Shown in pieces: positions 24,132-33,375 of a DNA stretch of 64,000 nt. Within the stretch, counting starts at the first letter, position 1. The number at the start of each line of letters is the position of its first letter. The notes under the pieces were generated by a model that was not told the DNA's origin, searched no databases, and worked only from the letters and a program-made list of their open reading frames with translations. Origin of the DNA: an uncultured Bacteroidales bacterium (GTDB lineage Bacteria; Bacteroidota; Bacteroidia; Bacteroidales; Muribaculaceae); contig CASEAQ010000015.1 in NCBI GenBank assembly GCA_949285735.1, forward strand, positions 1 through 64,000. Direction: 5' to 3'. The position numbers and the translations under genes were made by a program.

Positions 24132-27008
24132 TTAGTACCACGTTATGCCGTTCGACGAACTGCTTCGCTTGTCGTATTTGAGGTCGCTGAGCAGCGACGA
24201 CTTCACGGCGATGTGGAAGTTGTAGGACTTGTAGGGTCCGACGGGCACGAAGCTGGCACTCATGGTGAAGCAGTGCAGGTCGCGCGATATTGAGCAGTTC
24301 ATGTATGCTATTTTCCCAGTGTCGAAGTTATAGCTTGCCGAGAAGTTGAAAGCCCAGTTCTTAGTGGGTTTCACGTTGCCCGAGAAACTTAGGTTTTGCG
24401 TGATTCGGCCGTTGTAATCCATCTTCTCGTAGTTGAAGTCTCCGTAACTATAGTTTATTGAATAGTTTACGGTCAAGCTCCACGGAAAATCCCACTTGGC
24501 ATATCCATCGGGATTCAACTCGATGCCCGAATCGGTTTTGCCGCCACTTTCTTCCTCTTCCTCCTTGCGGTTGGCGTATTGGCTTACGGCTTCGGGGGTC
24601 TCTTCTTTCTTTTGCTCTTTCTTGTCTTTTTTCTTGAATGTTTCGTTGTTGAAAGTGTAGGAGAATGAAGTACCCGTACTCGACAACTTCGCCAGACCCT
24701 TGCCTGCTTGGAGGCGGGTGCGGTTGACGCGCACAGGTGTACCATACTCGTTAAGCTGGTAGGTGTAAACATCCCATGTTGCCGACAGGTTGAGGTTGAA
24801 ATTCTTTACGAGTCGTAATGACAGCGACGTGTTGATGTTGCTCCATCGCAACGAGTCGGCGGCAAAGTTATATGACTGGCTGACGGTGAAATTCTCGATG
24901 AGAGAGATTTTCTTTACGCCAGTACTGTCGGCATCGCTCTTGACTTTCATCTCCACGTTGTTGGCAAGTGAGAGGCTCACCGATCCTGTCTTGCCCTGCC
25001 CAACACTGCCGAAAATGCCATGGGAGAAGTAGGAGTATTTGGTGTTGACGAGTTTGCCAGTATTGGGGTTGGTGTAGGCGTATGTGCCATAGTATCCCCA
25101 GAACGGGCTGCTGAAGTCGGGAGCACCGGTGAATGAGACCGTTGGCGTAAGCACATGGCGAATCATTTGCACCTTGTCGCCGAAAATCTTCCACGGTTTG
25201 AAGAATCCGTAAATCTTGGTGTCGAGCGAAATAGATGCCGAGAAGTCGAAGATGTTGTAGAAACTATATGTGGTGTCGCGCACAACTGCCGATGATGCAG
25301 GATCCCATTGCTGGCGTATCTTGCTGGTGTACATGCGGTCGTTGAGTGTGATATTGGGCGTGACGTTGATATAGTCGAAAATGTTGAATGTGGCAGAAAT
25401 GGGTATGTTGTGCCGCATACCGTTGCGCCAGTCCTTGATGAGGCTTTTCTTGAAAAACTCGTTCTGCCCGGCGGTGAGTGAGTTTTGGAATACGCCGGTG
25501 TAGGAGAGCTTGATTTTTTCATACCACTTTTCGCTGCCCACGGCGTTTTTGCGTTTGAACGGGGCGGTTTGCGACATGGTGAGCGTGATGTTAGGGAACG
25601 ACACGGTGAGTGTCGAGTCGGACGAGCGTTGCGAAATGTTTGCCGATGTCGATAGGCTCCATTTCGAGTTGGGGAATTTGTAGGTCATGTTGATACTACT
25701 ACTCGTGGTGTTCTCGGTGAACGAGTTGTTGTAGTAATCGTCGAGGTTGTTGCGGCTGTAACCGCTGGTGGCGAAGTTGACACTTGCCGAGAAAGTCATG
25801 TTGGGGTTGGCTTTCGAGTCTTGCGAGTGGGTCCAAGCTATCTTGAAGTTTTGTTGCTTGGAGTAGTCGGGTTCGCCTTTTTCTCCGCTTATAGTGGTTA
25901 GGAAGCTTATGTTGAAGCTGCCCGAGAACTTATAACGCTTGCGGTAGGAGGATTGGGCTGCGAGCCCCCACGACCCCTTGGTGTATATTTCTCCCGTCAG
26001 GGCAAGGTCGATTTTGTCGTTGATTGCGAAGTAATAACCGCCGTCTTTCAGGTAATATCCACGGTTGTAGTCGTCGCCGAATGTCGGCATTATGATACCC
26101 GATGAGTATTTGTCGCTGAAGGGGAAGAACCCGAACGGGATGGCAAGTGGCAACGGTACGTCGGCAAGCACCATGTATGCAGGTCCCATCACGATGTCTT
26201 TCTTGGGCCTCACCTTTGCCTTGGTGAGTTGCAGGTAGAAGTGTGGGTGTTCGTGGTTGTCGCAGGTGGTGTATTTGCCCTCCTTGATGAAGTATTCGTC
26301 GTTTTCCATCTTTTTGGTCTGTCCTCCAGTGAGGAAGCCTTCGCCTTGCTGCGTAACTACTTCGGTGATATAGCCTTTCTTGCTCTTGAAGTTGTAGCGC
26401 ATGGTTTTCGACTCGTATTCGCCGCTGCGGTCTTTGAACACGGGCAAGCCTTGCATCTCGCCGGTGCTGTCGGGGCGGCCAATTGCATACACTTCGCTGT
26501 TGTCCATGTTCATGTCGATTTGCATCGACTTTAGGTTGATATCGCCATAGGTCACGTCGCCGTCGCCATACATCGAGGCGTTGTTGCGGCCGTAGAACAC
26601 GAGCGAGTCTTTGGCTGTGAATTGCACAGTGTTGTCGAGATCGACCATTGTCATCACGAATCGTGATTTCAAGCCCGATGTGTCGAGTCGTGTGCTGTCG
26701 GCAGTTGCGATTGTCGAATCGCCGATGGCTGCTGTGGCGTTTGACTGCTTGTCGGTTATTGAGTCGAGAGGTGCGGTACCTTTAAGTTGCTTTATAATGC
26801 TATCAGCGGCTGCGCTTTTCACCGAGTCGGCTATGAGCATAGCTGCGGAATCGAGTTTGGCGGCATCAATGGTGTCGCCGAGCAACTCTTCGATAGTGGG
26901 GGGCAAATCGGTAGTGGTTCCTTCGGTCGATTGCTTGGCAACGTTGCAGCTATGGCACACCCAAAGGGTAACTACAAGAAATGCTATATATATGAGAATA
27001 TTTTTCAA
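24132..27008 (-). CDS. LptD-like outer-membrane LPS assembly protein (LptD_2 family)
   Basis: The start is placed at a TTG (27008) giving MKNILIYIAFLVVTLWVCHS, a proper signal sequence; the frame extends 30 bp upstream but that would put the start inside a perfect -7 box. About 958 aa. A low-complexity Ala/Asp/Ser-rich linker (about residues 30-90) leads into an OstA-like jelly-roll (SLVFYGRNNASMYGDGDVTY, MRYNFKSKKGYITEVVTQQG, CDNHEHPHFYLQ). A large beta-barrel follows (GIIMPTFGDDYNRGYYLKDG, many alternating aromatic strands) and ends in ITWY. This matches the Bacteroidetes LptD variant that inserts LPS in the outer leaflet. It is a single gene convergent with the HAD gene. Confidence 0.9.
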   Translation of the reverse strand: MKNILIYIAFLVVTLWVCHSCNVAKQSTEGTTTDLPPTIEELLGDTIDAAKLDSAAMLIADSVKSAAADSIIKQLKGTAPLDSITDKQSNATAAIGDSTIATADSTRLDTSGLKSRFVMTMVDLDNTVQFTAKDSLVFYGRNNASMYGDGDVTYGDINLKSMQIDMNMDNSEVYAIGRPDSTGEMQGLPVFKDRSGEYESKTMRYNFKSKKGYITEVVTQQGEGFLTGGQTKKMENDEYFIKEGKYTTCDNHEHPHFYLQLTKAKVRPKKDIVMGPAYMVLADVPLPLAIPFGFFPFSDKYSSGIIMPTFGDDYNRGYYLKDGGYYFAINDKIDLALTGEIYTKGSWGLAAQSSYRKRYKFSGSFNISFLTTISGEKGEPDYSKQQNFKIAWTHSQDSKANPNMTFSASVNFATSGYSRNNLDDYYNNSFTENTTSSSINMTYKFPNSKWSLSTSANISQRSSDSTLTVSFPNITLTMSQTAPFKRKNAVGSEKWYEKIKLSYTGVFQNSLTAGQNEFFKKSLIKDWRNGMRHNIPISATFNIFDYINVTPNITLNDRMYTSKIRQQWDPASSAVVRDTTYSFYNIFDFSASISLDTKIYGFFKPWKIFGDKVQMIRHVLTPTVSFTGAPDFSSPFWGYYGTYAYTNPNTGKLVNTKYSYFSHGIFGSVGQGKTGSVSLSLANNVEMKVKSDADSTGVKKISLIENFTVSQSYNFAADSLRWSNINTSLSLRLVKNFNLNLSATWDVYTYQLNEYGTPVRVNRTRLQAGKGLAKLSSTGTSFSYTFNNETFKKKDKKEQKKEETPEAVSQYANRKEEEEESGGKTDSGIELNPDGYAKWDFPWSLTVNYSINYSYGDFNYEKMDYNGRITQNLSFSGNVKPTKNWAFNFSASYNFDTGKIAYMNCSISRDLHCFTMSASFVPVGPYKSYNFHIAVKSSLLSDLKYDKRSSSSNGITWY

Positions 27009-27035
27009 ATTTTCAAGCGAGGGAAAATACGTGTG

Positions 27036-27043
27036 CAAAGGTA
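27036..27043 (-). promoter_or_regulatory. -7 box (TACCTTTG) of the LptD-like gene
   Basis: Exact consensus on the minus strand. It predicts transcription from about 27029, so translation must start downstream of that point, which supports the TTG at 27008. Confidence 0.6.
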
Positions 27044-27199
27044 AGCAATAACATTCATACCTGCATAATTAATTAGGAGTTTTTATCAATTAGGAACCGT
27101 TTGTATAGTTAAGTGAGTTGGCATTGGCTGGTGTTTTTCCAATTGGTAGATTTCCCCGTGCCGTGTGTTATGACCTGTGTCTTTACGGCATGGTTGATG

Positions 27200-27245
27200 A
27201 AAAATTTCGCCGCCGGTGCAGGTATGAACTGCAACGACGGCGAAA
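27200..27245 (-). terminator. Terminator of the T9SS-protein operon
   Basis: On the minus strand TTTCGCCG...CGGCGAAA form a long stem (27205-27245) continued by imperfect pairing through TGCAG/CTGCA, followed by TTTTT. Its core closely resembles the bidirectional hairpin at 57347-57385. Confidence 0.75.
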
Positions 27246-27279
27246 GACGTTTCCATCTGCTCTCAAGCCGAAATGATTC

Positions 27280-30200
27280 CTAATTGATTACGGCAATTTT
27301 GTGGGTGGTTGTGCCAGTGGCAGATGTCACTTTGGCGATGTAGATGCCGTTGCCGAGATGCTCGGTCGATGCTTCCTGCACGTTGTGGTAGGTGGCTACG
27401 AGGCTGCCCTGCAAGTCGAATATCTTGATGTGGCTCGGCGTGCCTGTGCGAATGAGTCGTGCCTGTGCATCGTATGTGAACCTGTCGTTTTGCGTTGCCA
27501 TTTCCACTCCCGATGTGCCATCGACGGTGAATATGAGTTCGGTTTCCTCGGAATATTGGCGTGTGCCGTCCATGTGCGTGTAGGCGGCTACCACCTTTGC
27601 CAAGTGGTCGCCTTCCTCCAATCCCGATATGCTGTAGCTGCGAGAAGCCGTGCTGCCCAACAATTCCTCGTCGATGTATATTTCGTAGGTTGCAAGTTCT
27701 TGTGCCAACGTGGTTTCATAGCCAATGAAAATGTCGTCGATGGCAAACATGAAACGTTGGTCTGACACGCATCGCAGCACCACGCGTCGAGCCTCCTTGG
27801 GAATATTGTATGAGAATTGTGTCCATTGTCCGCCCACTTCTTGTGGCTCGTCGGTGAGCCACTCAATGCCGTCGGTGCTGACGATGTCGGCTGTGCTGTA
27901 TCCCACCATGAATTGTTCGTTATCGGCTACCAACCCCGAGTAGCAAGTAAGGGCATAGAAGCTGAATATGAAATCGTCGGCGAAGTTGAGCGTCGGCGAG
28001 AACAAGTAGTCGTCGTTATGCTTGCCCTGCGCATAAAATTGGTCGATGGCTATGTCGATAAGCACCTTGTTGCCGCTGTGCGGGCGCACGTATTTGAACA
28101 AGTCGGGTTGCGTTTTCGACGGGTTGAACACCATGAACGCCATTGGTTCGCCCATGTTCTCGAATGGCTGTGTCACCTCAGCCAATTCATAGGTCTTTGC
28201 GCCGTCGGCATCGATATATTCCCAGCCGAGAGTGCCAGCACAGTTGACGGCAAAGTCGGGCATCGTCTCGAAGTCGTCGGCGATATGTTGAGGTTGGTTC
28301 CATTGCAGCGTCACCATGTCGCCCTCTTGCGTGGCATTGAGGTTGACGACGCGTTCGGGAATGAAGGTCATGGCATACGACGAGGTGTAATTGTTATCAG
28401 AGCTGAGATCTATTGCCTGTGAGATGCTTTCAAACCCTTTTTTCTCGATGCTCAAGTTGTATGAGCCTTTGCGGATATTGTTGAATGTGGCAACACCATC
28501 GGTCACGGTAGCCGTGAGGGTTGGGTTGTCCTGCCCGTTGCTTTCGAGTGTGACACGCGCCCCGTCGGTCAAGCCCAAGCCCATGTCGGTGTAAACCTGC
28601 ATAGTGACGTTGGTGCGCATATTGTTTTCGACCATTGGCGAGAATTTGATGCCCGATGTCTGCCCGTCGGCAAAATTGGCACGTATTGCATAGTAATAGT
28701 CGTCCTGTGCCAATTGCTTGAATGTGCGGTCGAAGTAGTTGGTTTCTGCCAGTTGCTCGTCCAAGATAGTCCATGAGTCGGCTGCGACAATTTCGCCCGA
28801 GGCTATTGCTGCGTCGTGGTCCTCGCTCGAAACACGCCACAGGGTATATGTCAGCTCTGCGTCGTTATCGGCGTTGTTGTCGGCAAGTGGCAACATGCGC
28901 ATCTTCGACTTGAATGGACTGCCTTCGTCTTCATCGGGAATCCCCATCATGTAGCCGAATCCACGCAACAGCAAGTTGCCGTTGAAGGTGATATTGGCAA
29001 ATTCGTCTTGGAGGTAGTCGTTGGCAGTGTAGTATTGGTAGCTATACGGGTATGGCTCGGTGCCAGAATCGTAAGGCACATACAAATTGGGACCTATGAT
29101 TACAGCCAAGCAGCCGTTTCCAGCCTCGATGGGAGTGTCGAACACGTGTTCGGTCCATTGCATATTGCCGTCGAAGTCGTAGTTCTTGGTGGCGATGCCA
29201 TCGGCTTCATACAGGATTTCATCGGTGGGGTTGCCATAGGTGTCGAGCGCATACACTTTTACATCGACTGTTTCGCGTTTGTAGCTTGTGGTTGTCACCC
29301 ATTTCATGCCATTCAATATCACCGGTTGGGCAAATCGCACCCCTATCGCGGCATTTTCACCTTGCACGCTTGCCTGCCCGTAGTATGCCCCGTTGTCGTA
29401 GAACATCTCTGTCTCCCACATCGGCATCATCCACGACACGAAAGTGCCGTATTGCAACAGGCTGGCTTGAATGTTGCCTGGGGCTATCACATTGGTTTCG
29501 AGCGTGATTGTACCCAAGTCTAATGGTGAGTCGGTCAACGTGAACTCGGCGCGGTGGGTCTTCTTCAAGGCATATTTTATTTCAATGCTGTAAGGATTGT
29601 CGCTGATTTTCACATCGTTGATGATGAATGATCCGTCGTTGCCGGTTGTGGCTGAGTGGGTTTCATCGCCCGAAATTTCTACCGTCGCTTCGCTGATGGG
29701 ATTCCCGAACGAATCGACAACGGTGCCGCTCACGTCGGTGCGAGGCTCTTGCACCAGTGCCAGCGTAACGTTCTTCTCGGTGTCGATTCCGCGTTCAACC
29801 GTCACGGTTTCTTCCACCGTAACGTAGTCGGCTTTTTCAACCTTAAATGAATATTCGCCAGCCGACATTTCGGGGAATGTGTAGCTGCCGTTGCTGTCGG
29901 TTGTCTTTGAGATGGCTTTGTAGGTAGCTCCCGAGATGGTCACTGTGGCATCAGCCACGGGCGAGCCCTCCTCGTCGGTTATGATGCCAGTGATTGACGA
30001 CAATGTTGCATCGGTAAGCTCGAAGCTGTATATGTCGATGCGGCTGCCCATCATCCACGGGTTGTATGCCTGTATGCCGAAGTAGTATTCACCCGGCTCT
30101 ATCCCCGAGGGGAGCTTGAACACATAGTATTGTTCATTCCGATTGTTGAAGCCGTCGGGATAGTCCATGATTTCGATGCTTTGACCCTGTGCCGACGCTT

Positions 30201-30534
30201 CGGCACCCATTGTGAATTTGAACCACTCGGTCGATGCCGTTCTCATCATCACCCTGATGCACAAGTTGTCGGGGTTCTCGATGTTGATTTTGGGGCTGAA
30301 CATCCATGCGTCGGTGTCGCCGCCGAAGTTGAAGCCAGTGTTGAGTGAGCAGTAGCTGTAGTTCCATTCCCATGAGATGTCGCAATTGGTGGCTTTCGTC
30401 CATGTGTCGAATTCCTCTTGGGTGTTGAATCCGCAGTAGTAGTTGTCGGTTGGCGTTGCGTCTTGGGCAATGGCTTGTTGCAAGCCGAGGCACAAGAATG
30501 CCGTTAATGGTAAAAAAACTCGTTTAAAGTTCAT
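27280..30534 (-). CDS. Large secreted protein with carboxypeptidase-regulatory-like domains and T9SS C-terminal sorting domain
   Basis: 1084 aa. A signal peptide (FLPLTAFLCLGLQQAIAQ) precedes a choice-of-anchor-J-like beta-sandwich (about 30-180). Two CarboxypepD_reg-like repeats follow (SSITGIITDEEGSPVADATV and DVSGTVVDSFGNPISEATVE), and a third, weaker one occurs further on (VTMQVYTDMGLGLTDGARVT). A second anchor-J-like region is near 790-960 (VGYSTADIVSTDGIEWLTDE, then FAIDDIFIGYE). The last 75 residues are a type A T9SS sorting domain (IKIFDLQGSLVATYHNV, then GNGIYIAKVTS). Such proteins cross the outer membrane by T9SS and are anchored at the surface. It lies 41 bp downstream of the Omp28-like gene, in one operon with it. 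Confidence 0.85.
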   Translation of the reverse strand: MNFKRVFLPLTAFLCLGLQQAIAQDATPTDNYYCGFNTQEEFDTWTKATNCDISWEWNYSYCSLNTGFNFGGDTDAWMFSPKINIENPDNLCIRVMMRTASTEWFKFTMGAEASAQGQSIEIMDYPDGFNNRNEQYYVFKLPSGIEPGEYYFGIQAYNPWMMGSRIDIYSFELTDATLSSITGIITDEEGSPVADATVTISGATYKAISKTTDSNGSYTFPEMSAGEYSFKVEKADYVTVEETVTVERGIDTEKNVTLALVQEPRTDVSGTVVDSFGNPISEATVEISGDETHSATTGNDGSFIINDVKISDNPYSIEIKYALKKTHRAEFTLTDSPLDLGTITLETNVIAPGNIQASLLQYGTFVSWMMPMWETEMFYDNGAYYGQASVQGENAAIGVRFAQPVILNGMKWVTTTSYKRETVDVKVYALDTYGNPTDEILYEADGIATKNYDFDGNMQWTEHVFDTPIEAGNGCLAVIIGPNLYVPYDSGTEPYPYSYQYYTANDYLQDEFANITFNGNLLLRGFGYMMGIPDEDEGSPFKSKMRMLPLADNNADNDAELTYTLWRVSSEDHDAAIASGEIVAADSWTILDEQLAETNYFDRTFKQLAQDDYYYAIRANFADGQTSGIKFSPMVENNMRTNVTMQVYTDMGLGLTDGARVTLESNGQDNPTLTATVTDGVATFNNIRKGSYNLSIEKKGFESISQAIDLSSDNNYTSSYAMTFIPERVVNLNATQEGDMVTLQWNQPQHIADDFETMPDFAVNCAGTLGWEYIDADGAKTYELAEVTQPFENMGEPMAFMVFNPSKTQPDLFKYVRPHSGNKVLIDIAIDQFYAQGKHNDDYLFSPTLNFADDFIFSFYALTCYSGLVADNEQFMVGYSTADIVSTDGIEWLTDEPQEVGGQWTQFSYNIPKEARRVVLRCVSDQRFMFAIDDIFIGYETTLAQELATYEIYIDEELLGSTASRSYSISGLEEGDHLAKVVAAYTHMDGTRQYSEETELIFTVDGTSGVEMATQNDRFTYDAQARLIRTGTPSHIKIFDLQGSLVATYHNVQEASTEHLGNGIYIAKVTSATGTTTHKIAVIN

Positions 30535-30575
30535 AATGAATAGGTTTTAGTTAAGATATTATGGAGCTGTGGCTC

Positions 30576-32474
30576 TTAGCGGATGAATTTCGTGGTTTGT
30601 GTGCCGCCACCGTCGATTGTTGCGCGCACGATATAAACTCCGTGGTCGAGGTGGTTGATGTCGATGTCGCTGCAACGGTCGGCATGGGCAACGCGTGAGC
30701 CGTTGGCCGAAAATATGTCGATGGTGCATTCTGCGGCAGTGGTGATGCGGTTCGAAGTGATTGAGAAGTATTGTTGTGAATTGTAGTCCGTCGAGATGCC
30801 GTCGATTGCCGAGGTGCCGCCGACTGGCGTTTGAGCAGCGTTGTAAACGATGTTGTTGTTGGGCGTTGCAGGGTCGGAATTTGCCAAAAATGCCACGATG
30901 CGCAAGTTGTTGCGGTTCCATTCGGTTGGCAGGGTGTAGGAATAGGTTGCTGATGAAAAGTTACCATCGGAATCGAATTCTACGGCATCGCCCCAAGTGG
31001 CAGTGAGTATGTGTCGCAACACGTTGTCGTGACGGTAGCTTTCAAGTATTTCCTCGCGGTTGTTGAGTTGCACAGCCATCAGCCCGTCTTCGACAAGGAA
31101 GATGAACAGTCGCACGTTGTCGCCGTCAATCTTCGATGCGTTGCCTTGGGTTATGGCAGCGTTTACAGTCACTTCGAGCAATCGGTTGGCAGTATTATAG
31201 GCAGGATCGATGTCGAGAGCGACATATGCAGGTGCATCGTTCTCGCCGGCAAATATGCTCGGAGTGGTTTCGCGGTCGGGTTCAGTTACAGGGCTGCTCG
31301 ATGAGCCGCCATACTTCTGCATATTAGTACGGTTGACCATCATTGCAGGATTGTATGTACCGATGTTGCTGTCAAACAGTTTCAGGTATTCGCTACTTTG
31401 TGGTATCGTGAATTTGTCGTTGGCAAATCCGCAGTGGTGCGTCACCCATATCACGTTGCTGTATTTCTGCACACTGCGGGCAATTGTGGCGTGGCCCGTC
31501 GGGCAATTTGCGCAATACTGGCTCGAAAACTGTTCGAGTAATATATTGCGTGGAACGTAGTTGCTGTTGAGTATCAGGTTGCCCGTTTCGGCAACGTGGT
31601 CGCTGTGGGTGTTGGGATTGCCGTTTACCATGTCGATGCTCACCGAGAGTGGAGCTATGCTTTTGGCTGAGACGGCAAAGTCGTCGATAGTAACGAGTTG
31701 GTAACCGTTCGACGGAATGTCGATGCCATCGATTGTGGCTGTATGTTTTTCGTCCTTGAACATGCATGTAATCGTGATGTTGTTGATGGAATTTGCACCC
31801 ATGTTGCGTACTTCCACGTCGATGGGAAAACTGCTGTCGATTGGCTGGCATTTGCCTACGTTCAGAGATTTGACTGAAGCTGCATCTTGAGGTAAATTGT
31901 TGCCGGTAACCACGGCTTGTAGGTTCAGGTTGCCCCCTGTTTCATGATACCAGTTCCATACGGTGTTGCCATTGTCGGTCTGTGAAAATGCAAGCCAATT
32001 CGCCAGATTGTTTTGAGTTGCTTCGCCGTCAAACGATATTATCATACCCTTGCTCTTGATGCTCACGCCAATGAAAAGCGGCTTGTCGCCAGCAATTTCA
32101 TAACTGTTGTCGAGGACAATTTCGTTCCATCCCTGCGACAAGTTGGTAACCTCTTGTAAGTAGAACGGCTCGGCAGTCAAGTCGTGGGATAGGAAAATGA
32201 GATTTTCCTGCTCTGAGGGTTCCATAGCCAATGGAACTCTAATGTGGGTAATCTTGTTGCCAGATAGCTTTTGCATTAGAGTTGAAGGAAATTCTACGGC
32301 TTGTCGTATATAAATCGGATAGCTTGGTTCGCCCATCTCGACATCGGTTTCCAAATCACCGTTGCCATATCCGATAATCAACGGTTGTGTCGTCGAGTCG
32401 CTATTGGCGGCAGAGGCATGCAAAGATAGAAATAGTACGCTGCAAAGTATGCAGCTTTTGTAATAGTTCGCCAT
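30576..32474 (-). CDS. Omp28-like secreted protein with T9SS C-terminal domain
   Basis: 632 aa. The signal peptide ends near HASA-ANS. The N-terminal half is beta-rich, resembling surface adhesin/anchor domains. The middle has the Omp28 region with a thioredoxin-like Cys pair: NILLEQFSSQYCANCPTGHA, then HHCGFANDKF. The C-terminus (about 555-632) is a T9SS sorting domain (IDIFSANGSRVAHAD, then GVYIVRATIDGGGTQTTKFI). Omp28 of Porphyromonas is an outer-membrane surface adhesin-like protein; the ligand here is unknown. It is the first gene of a two-gene operon with its start 32 bp from the left arm of the inverted-repeat element. Confidence 0.85.
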   Translation of the reverse strand: MANYYKSCILCSVLFLSLHASAANSDSTTQPLIIGYGNGDLETDVEMGEPSYPIYIRQAVEFPSTLMQKLSGNKITHIRVPLAMEPSEQENLIFLSHDLTAEPFYLQEVTNLSQGWNEIVLDNSYEIAGDKPLFIGVSIKSKGMIISFDGEATQNNLANWLAFSQTDNGNTVWNWYHETGGNLNLQAVVTGNNLPQDAASVKSLNVGKCQPIDSSFPIDVEVRNMGANSINNITITCMFKDEKHTATIDGIDIPSNGYQLVTIDDFAVSAKSIAPLSVSIDMVNGNPNTHSDHVAETGNLILNSNYVPRNILLEQFSSQYCANCPTGHATIARSVQKYSNVIWVTHHCGFANDKFTIPQSSEYLKLFDSNIGTYNPAMMVNRTNMQKYGGSSSSPVTEPDRETTPSIFAGENDAPAYVALDIDPAYNTANRLLEVTVNAAITQGNASKIDGDNVRLFIFLVEDGLMAVQLNNREEILESYRHDNVLRHILTATWGDAVEFDSDGNFSSATYSYTLPTEWNRNNLRIVAFLANSDPATPNNNIVYNAAQTPVGGTSAIDGISTDYNSQQYFSITSNRITTAAECTIDIFSANGSRVAHADRCSDIDINHLDHGVYIVRATIDGGGTQTTKFIR

Positions 32475-32505
32475 ACGGTAGTTTTTTTATGGTTAGGTCT
32501 ATGTA

Positions 32506-32715
32506 ATCCGTCTCTTCGCAGGAGACGGATATGAGAGTTAATAATCAATTGTTCAATTTGTTATAAATCTGTTTAGACTAAAAATTACATAACAACAACT
32601 GCAATCGAATATGTATATACTTGTGGTTCTATTTTTTTGAGGTTGGTAATCAATAAATAAAAATAAATTCTGTATATTTGTGATGATATCATCCGTCTCC
32701 TGCGAAGAGACGGAT
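32506..32715. promoter_or_regulatory. Putative invertible promoter segment flanked by 25-bp inverted repeats
   Basis: Two 25-bp sites, 32506-32530 and 32691-32715, are exact reverse complements. Each site has 9-bp palindromic arms ATCCGTCTC and GAGACGGAT; the 7-bp spacer is TTCGCAG on the left and CTGCGAA on the right, so the sites are inverted relative to each other. They enclose 160 AT-rich bp. The only exact -7 box inside is TATATTTG (32673-32680), on the plus strand and so pointing away from the T9SS operon. If the segment were inverted, the box would lie at 32541-32548 on the minus strand and give a leader of about 60 nt before the start at 32474. The 9-7-9 layout is like a tyrosine-recombinase crossover site. 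Neither arm is followed by a U-run, so they do not look like terminators. Confidence 0.65.
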
Positions 32716-32789
32716 GGATTTTATTGCTGAAGCTGAATCGGTTTGCACGGCGTTGGTGTGGGGGGTAAGATGAGAAAATGCCATGGCTC

Positions 32790-33162
32790 TTTCATTTAAA
32801 ACGAAATGACGGAATATGGGAACACTGGGGGCGGCGGAGCCGTCCAACTATGTTGTAACCGACAGTGACGCAGTCCAACGCAGTGGGCAAGGAACTGTCG
32901 GACGCAACAATCTCCACCCAATTTAGGGCCTCGAAGAGGTCCAACGGAACTCCATTGCCATTCTTGCTTGAAAGAACAATGTACATATCCTCCATGCTTG
33001 GTTAAACACTACCTTAGTGGCACGTTGGACCTCTTCGAGGCCCTGCTGCATGGGAGGAATTCGTTCCGACGGTTCCTTGCCCTAAAGGGCTGCGTCGCCG
33101 TCGGTTAGCGCAAAGTTGGACGGCTTCGCCGCCCCAAGTATTCCTTCTCCGCTTTAAATGAA
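32790..33162. repeat. Foldback element, copy A
   Basis: The core (32827-33135) begins GGGGCGGC and ends GCCGCCCC, and its two halves are inverted repeats of each other. Each half has three hairpins: H1 (GGGCGGCGGAGCCGTCC), H2 (CCGACAG...CTGTCGG on the left, CCGACGG...CCGTCGG on the right, read inward) and H3 (GGGCCTCGAAGAGGTCC). A unique centre of about 75 bp separates the halves. Outer ends TTCATTTAAA (32791) and TTTAAATGAA (33153) extend the inverted repeat. It shares sequence with copies B and C but not with the flanking genes. It fills most of the 901-bp gap between the Omp28-like and sulfatase genes. Confidence 0.85.
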
Positions 33163-33276
33163 GGTGCCGTGTGTTGCGCACCCCGAGTAAGCTGTGCGTT
33201 CCTACAACGTTACATCAAATCCGATTTTGATACAGGCGGCGTCTCGGCAATACGCAAAAATGAACAAGTTCTTTTT

Positions 33277-33307
33277 TTTGTATTGCGCTCAACTTGCACT
33301 ATCTTTG
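33277..33307 (+). promoter_or_regulatory. Sulfatase promoter
   Basis: TTTG (33277-33280), 19 bp, TATCTTTG (33300-33307): both Bacteroidetes elements match exactly. The start is predicted near 33314, 62 nt before the ATG. Confidence 0.8.
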
Positions 33308-33375
33308 TATAGGAAACTGTCAAAGAGTTTGCAGAAACAGTTTCCCGAATACATAAACATATAACCCTAAAAACA

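Noticed and set aside
27009-27038. Upstream TTG start of the LptD-like gene
   Set aside because: The codon lies in the -7 box TACCTTTG; the TTG at 27008 follows the predicted transcript start and gives a good signal sequence.
32506-32530. Left 25-bp palindrome as a terminator
   Set aside because: Neither strand has a U-run after it, and an exact inverted copy with the reversed spacer exists 160 bp away, which fits a recombination site better.
32792-33163. Open frames inside foldback copy A (for example 32792-32995, minus strand)
   Set aside because: They cross conserved hairpins, are not kept in frame in copy C, and change with the compensatory substitutions. The shared peptide-like stretch follows hairpin H3.
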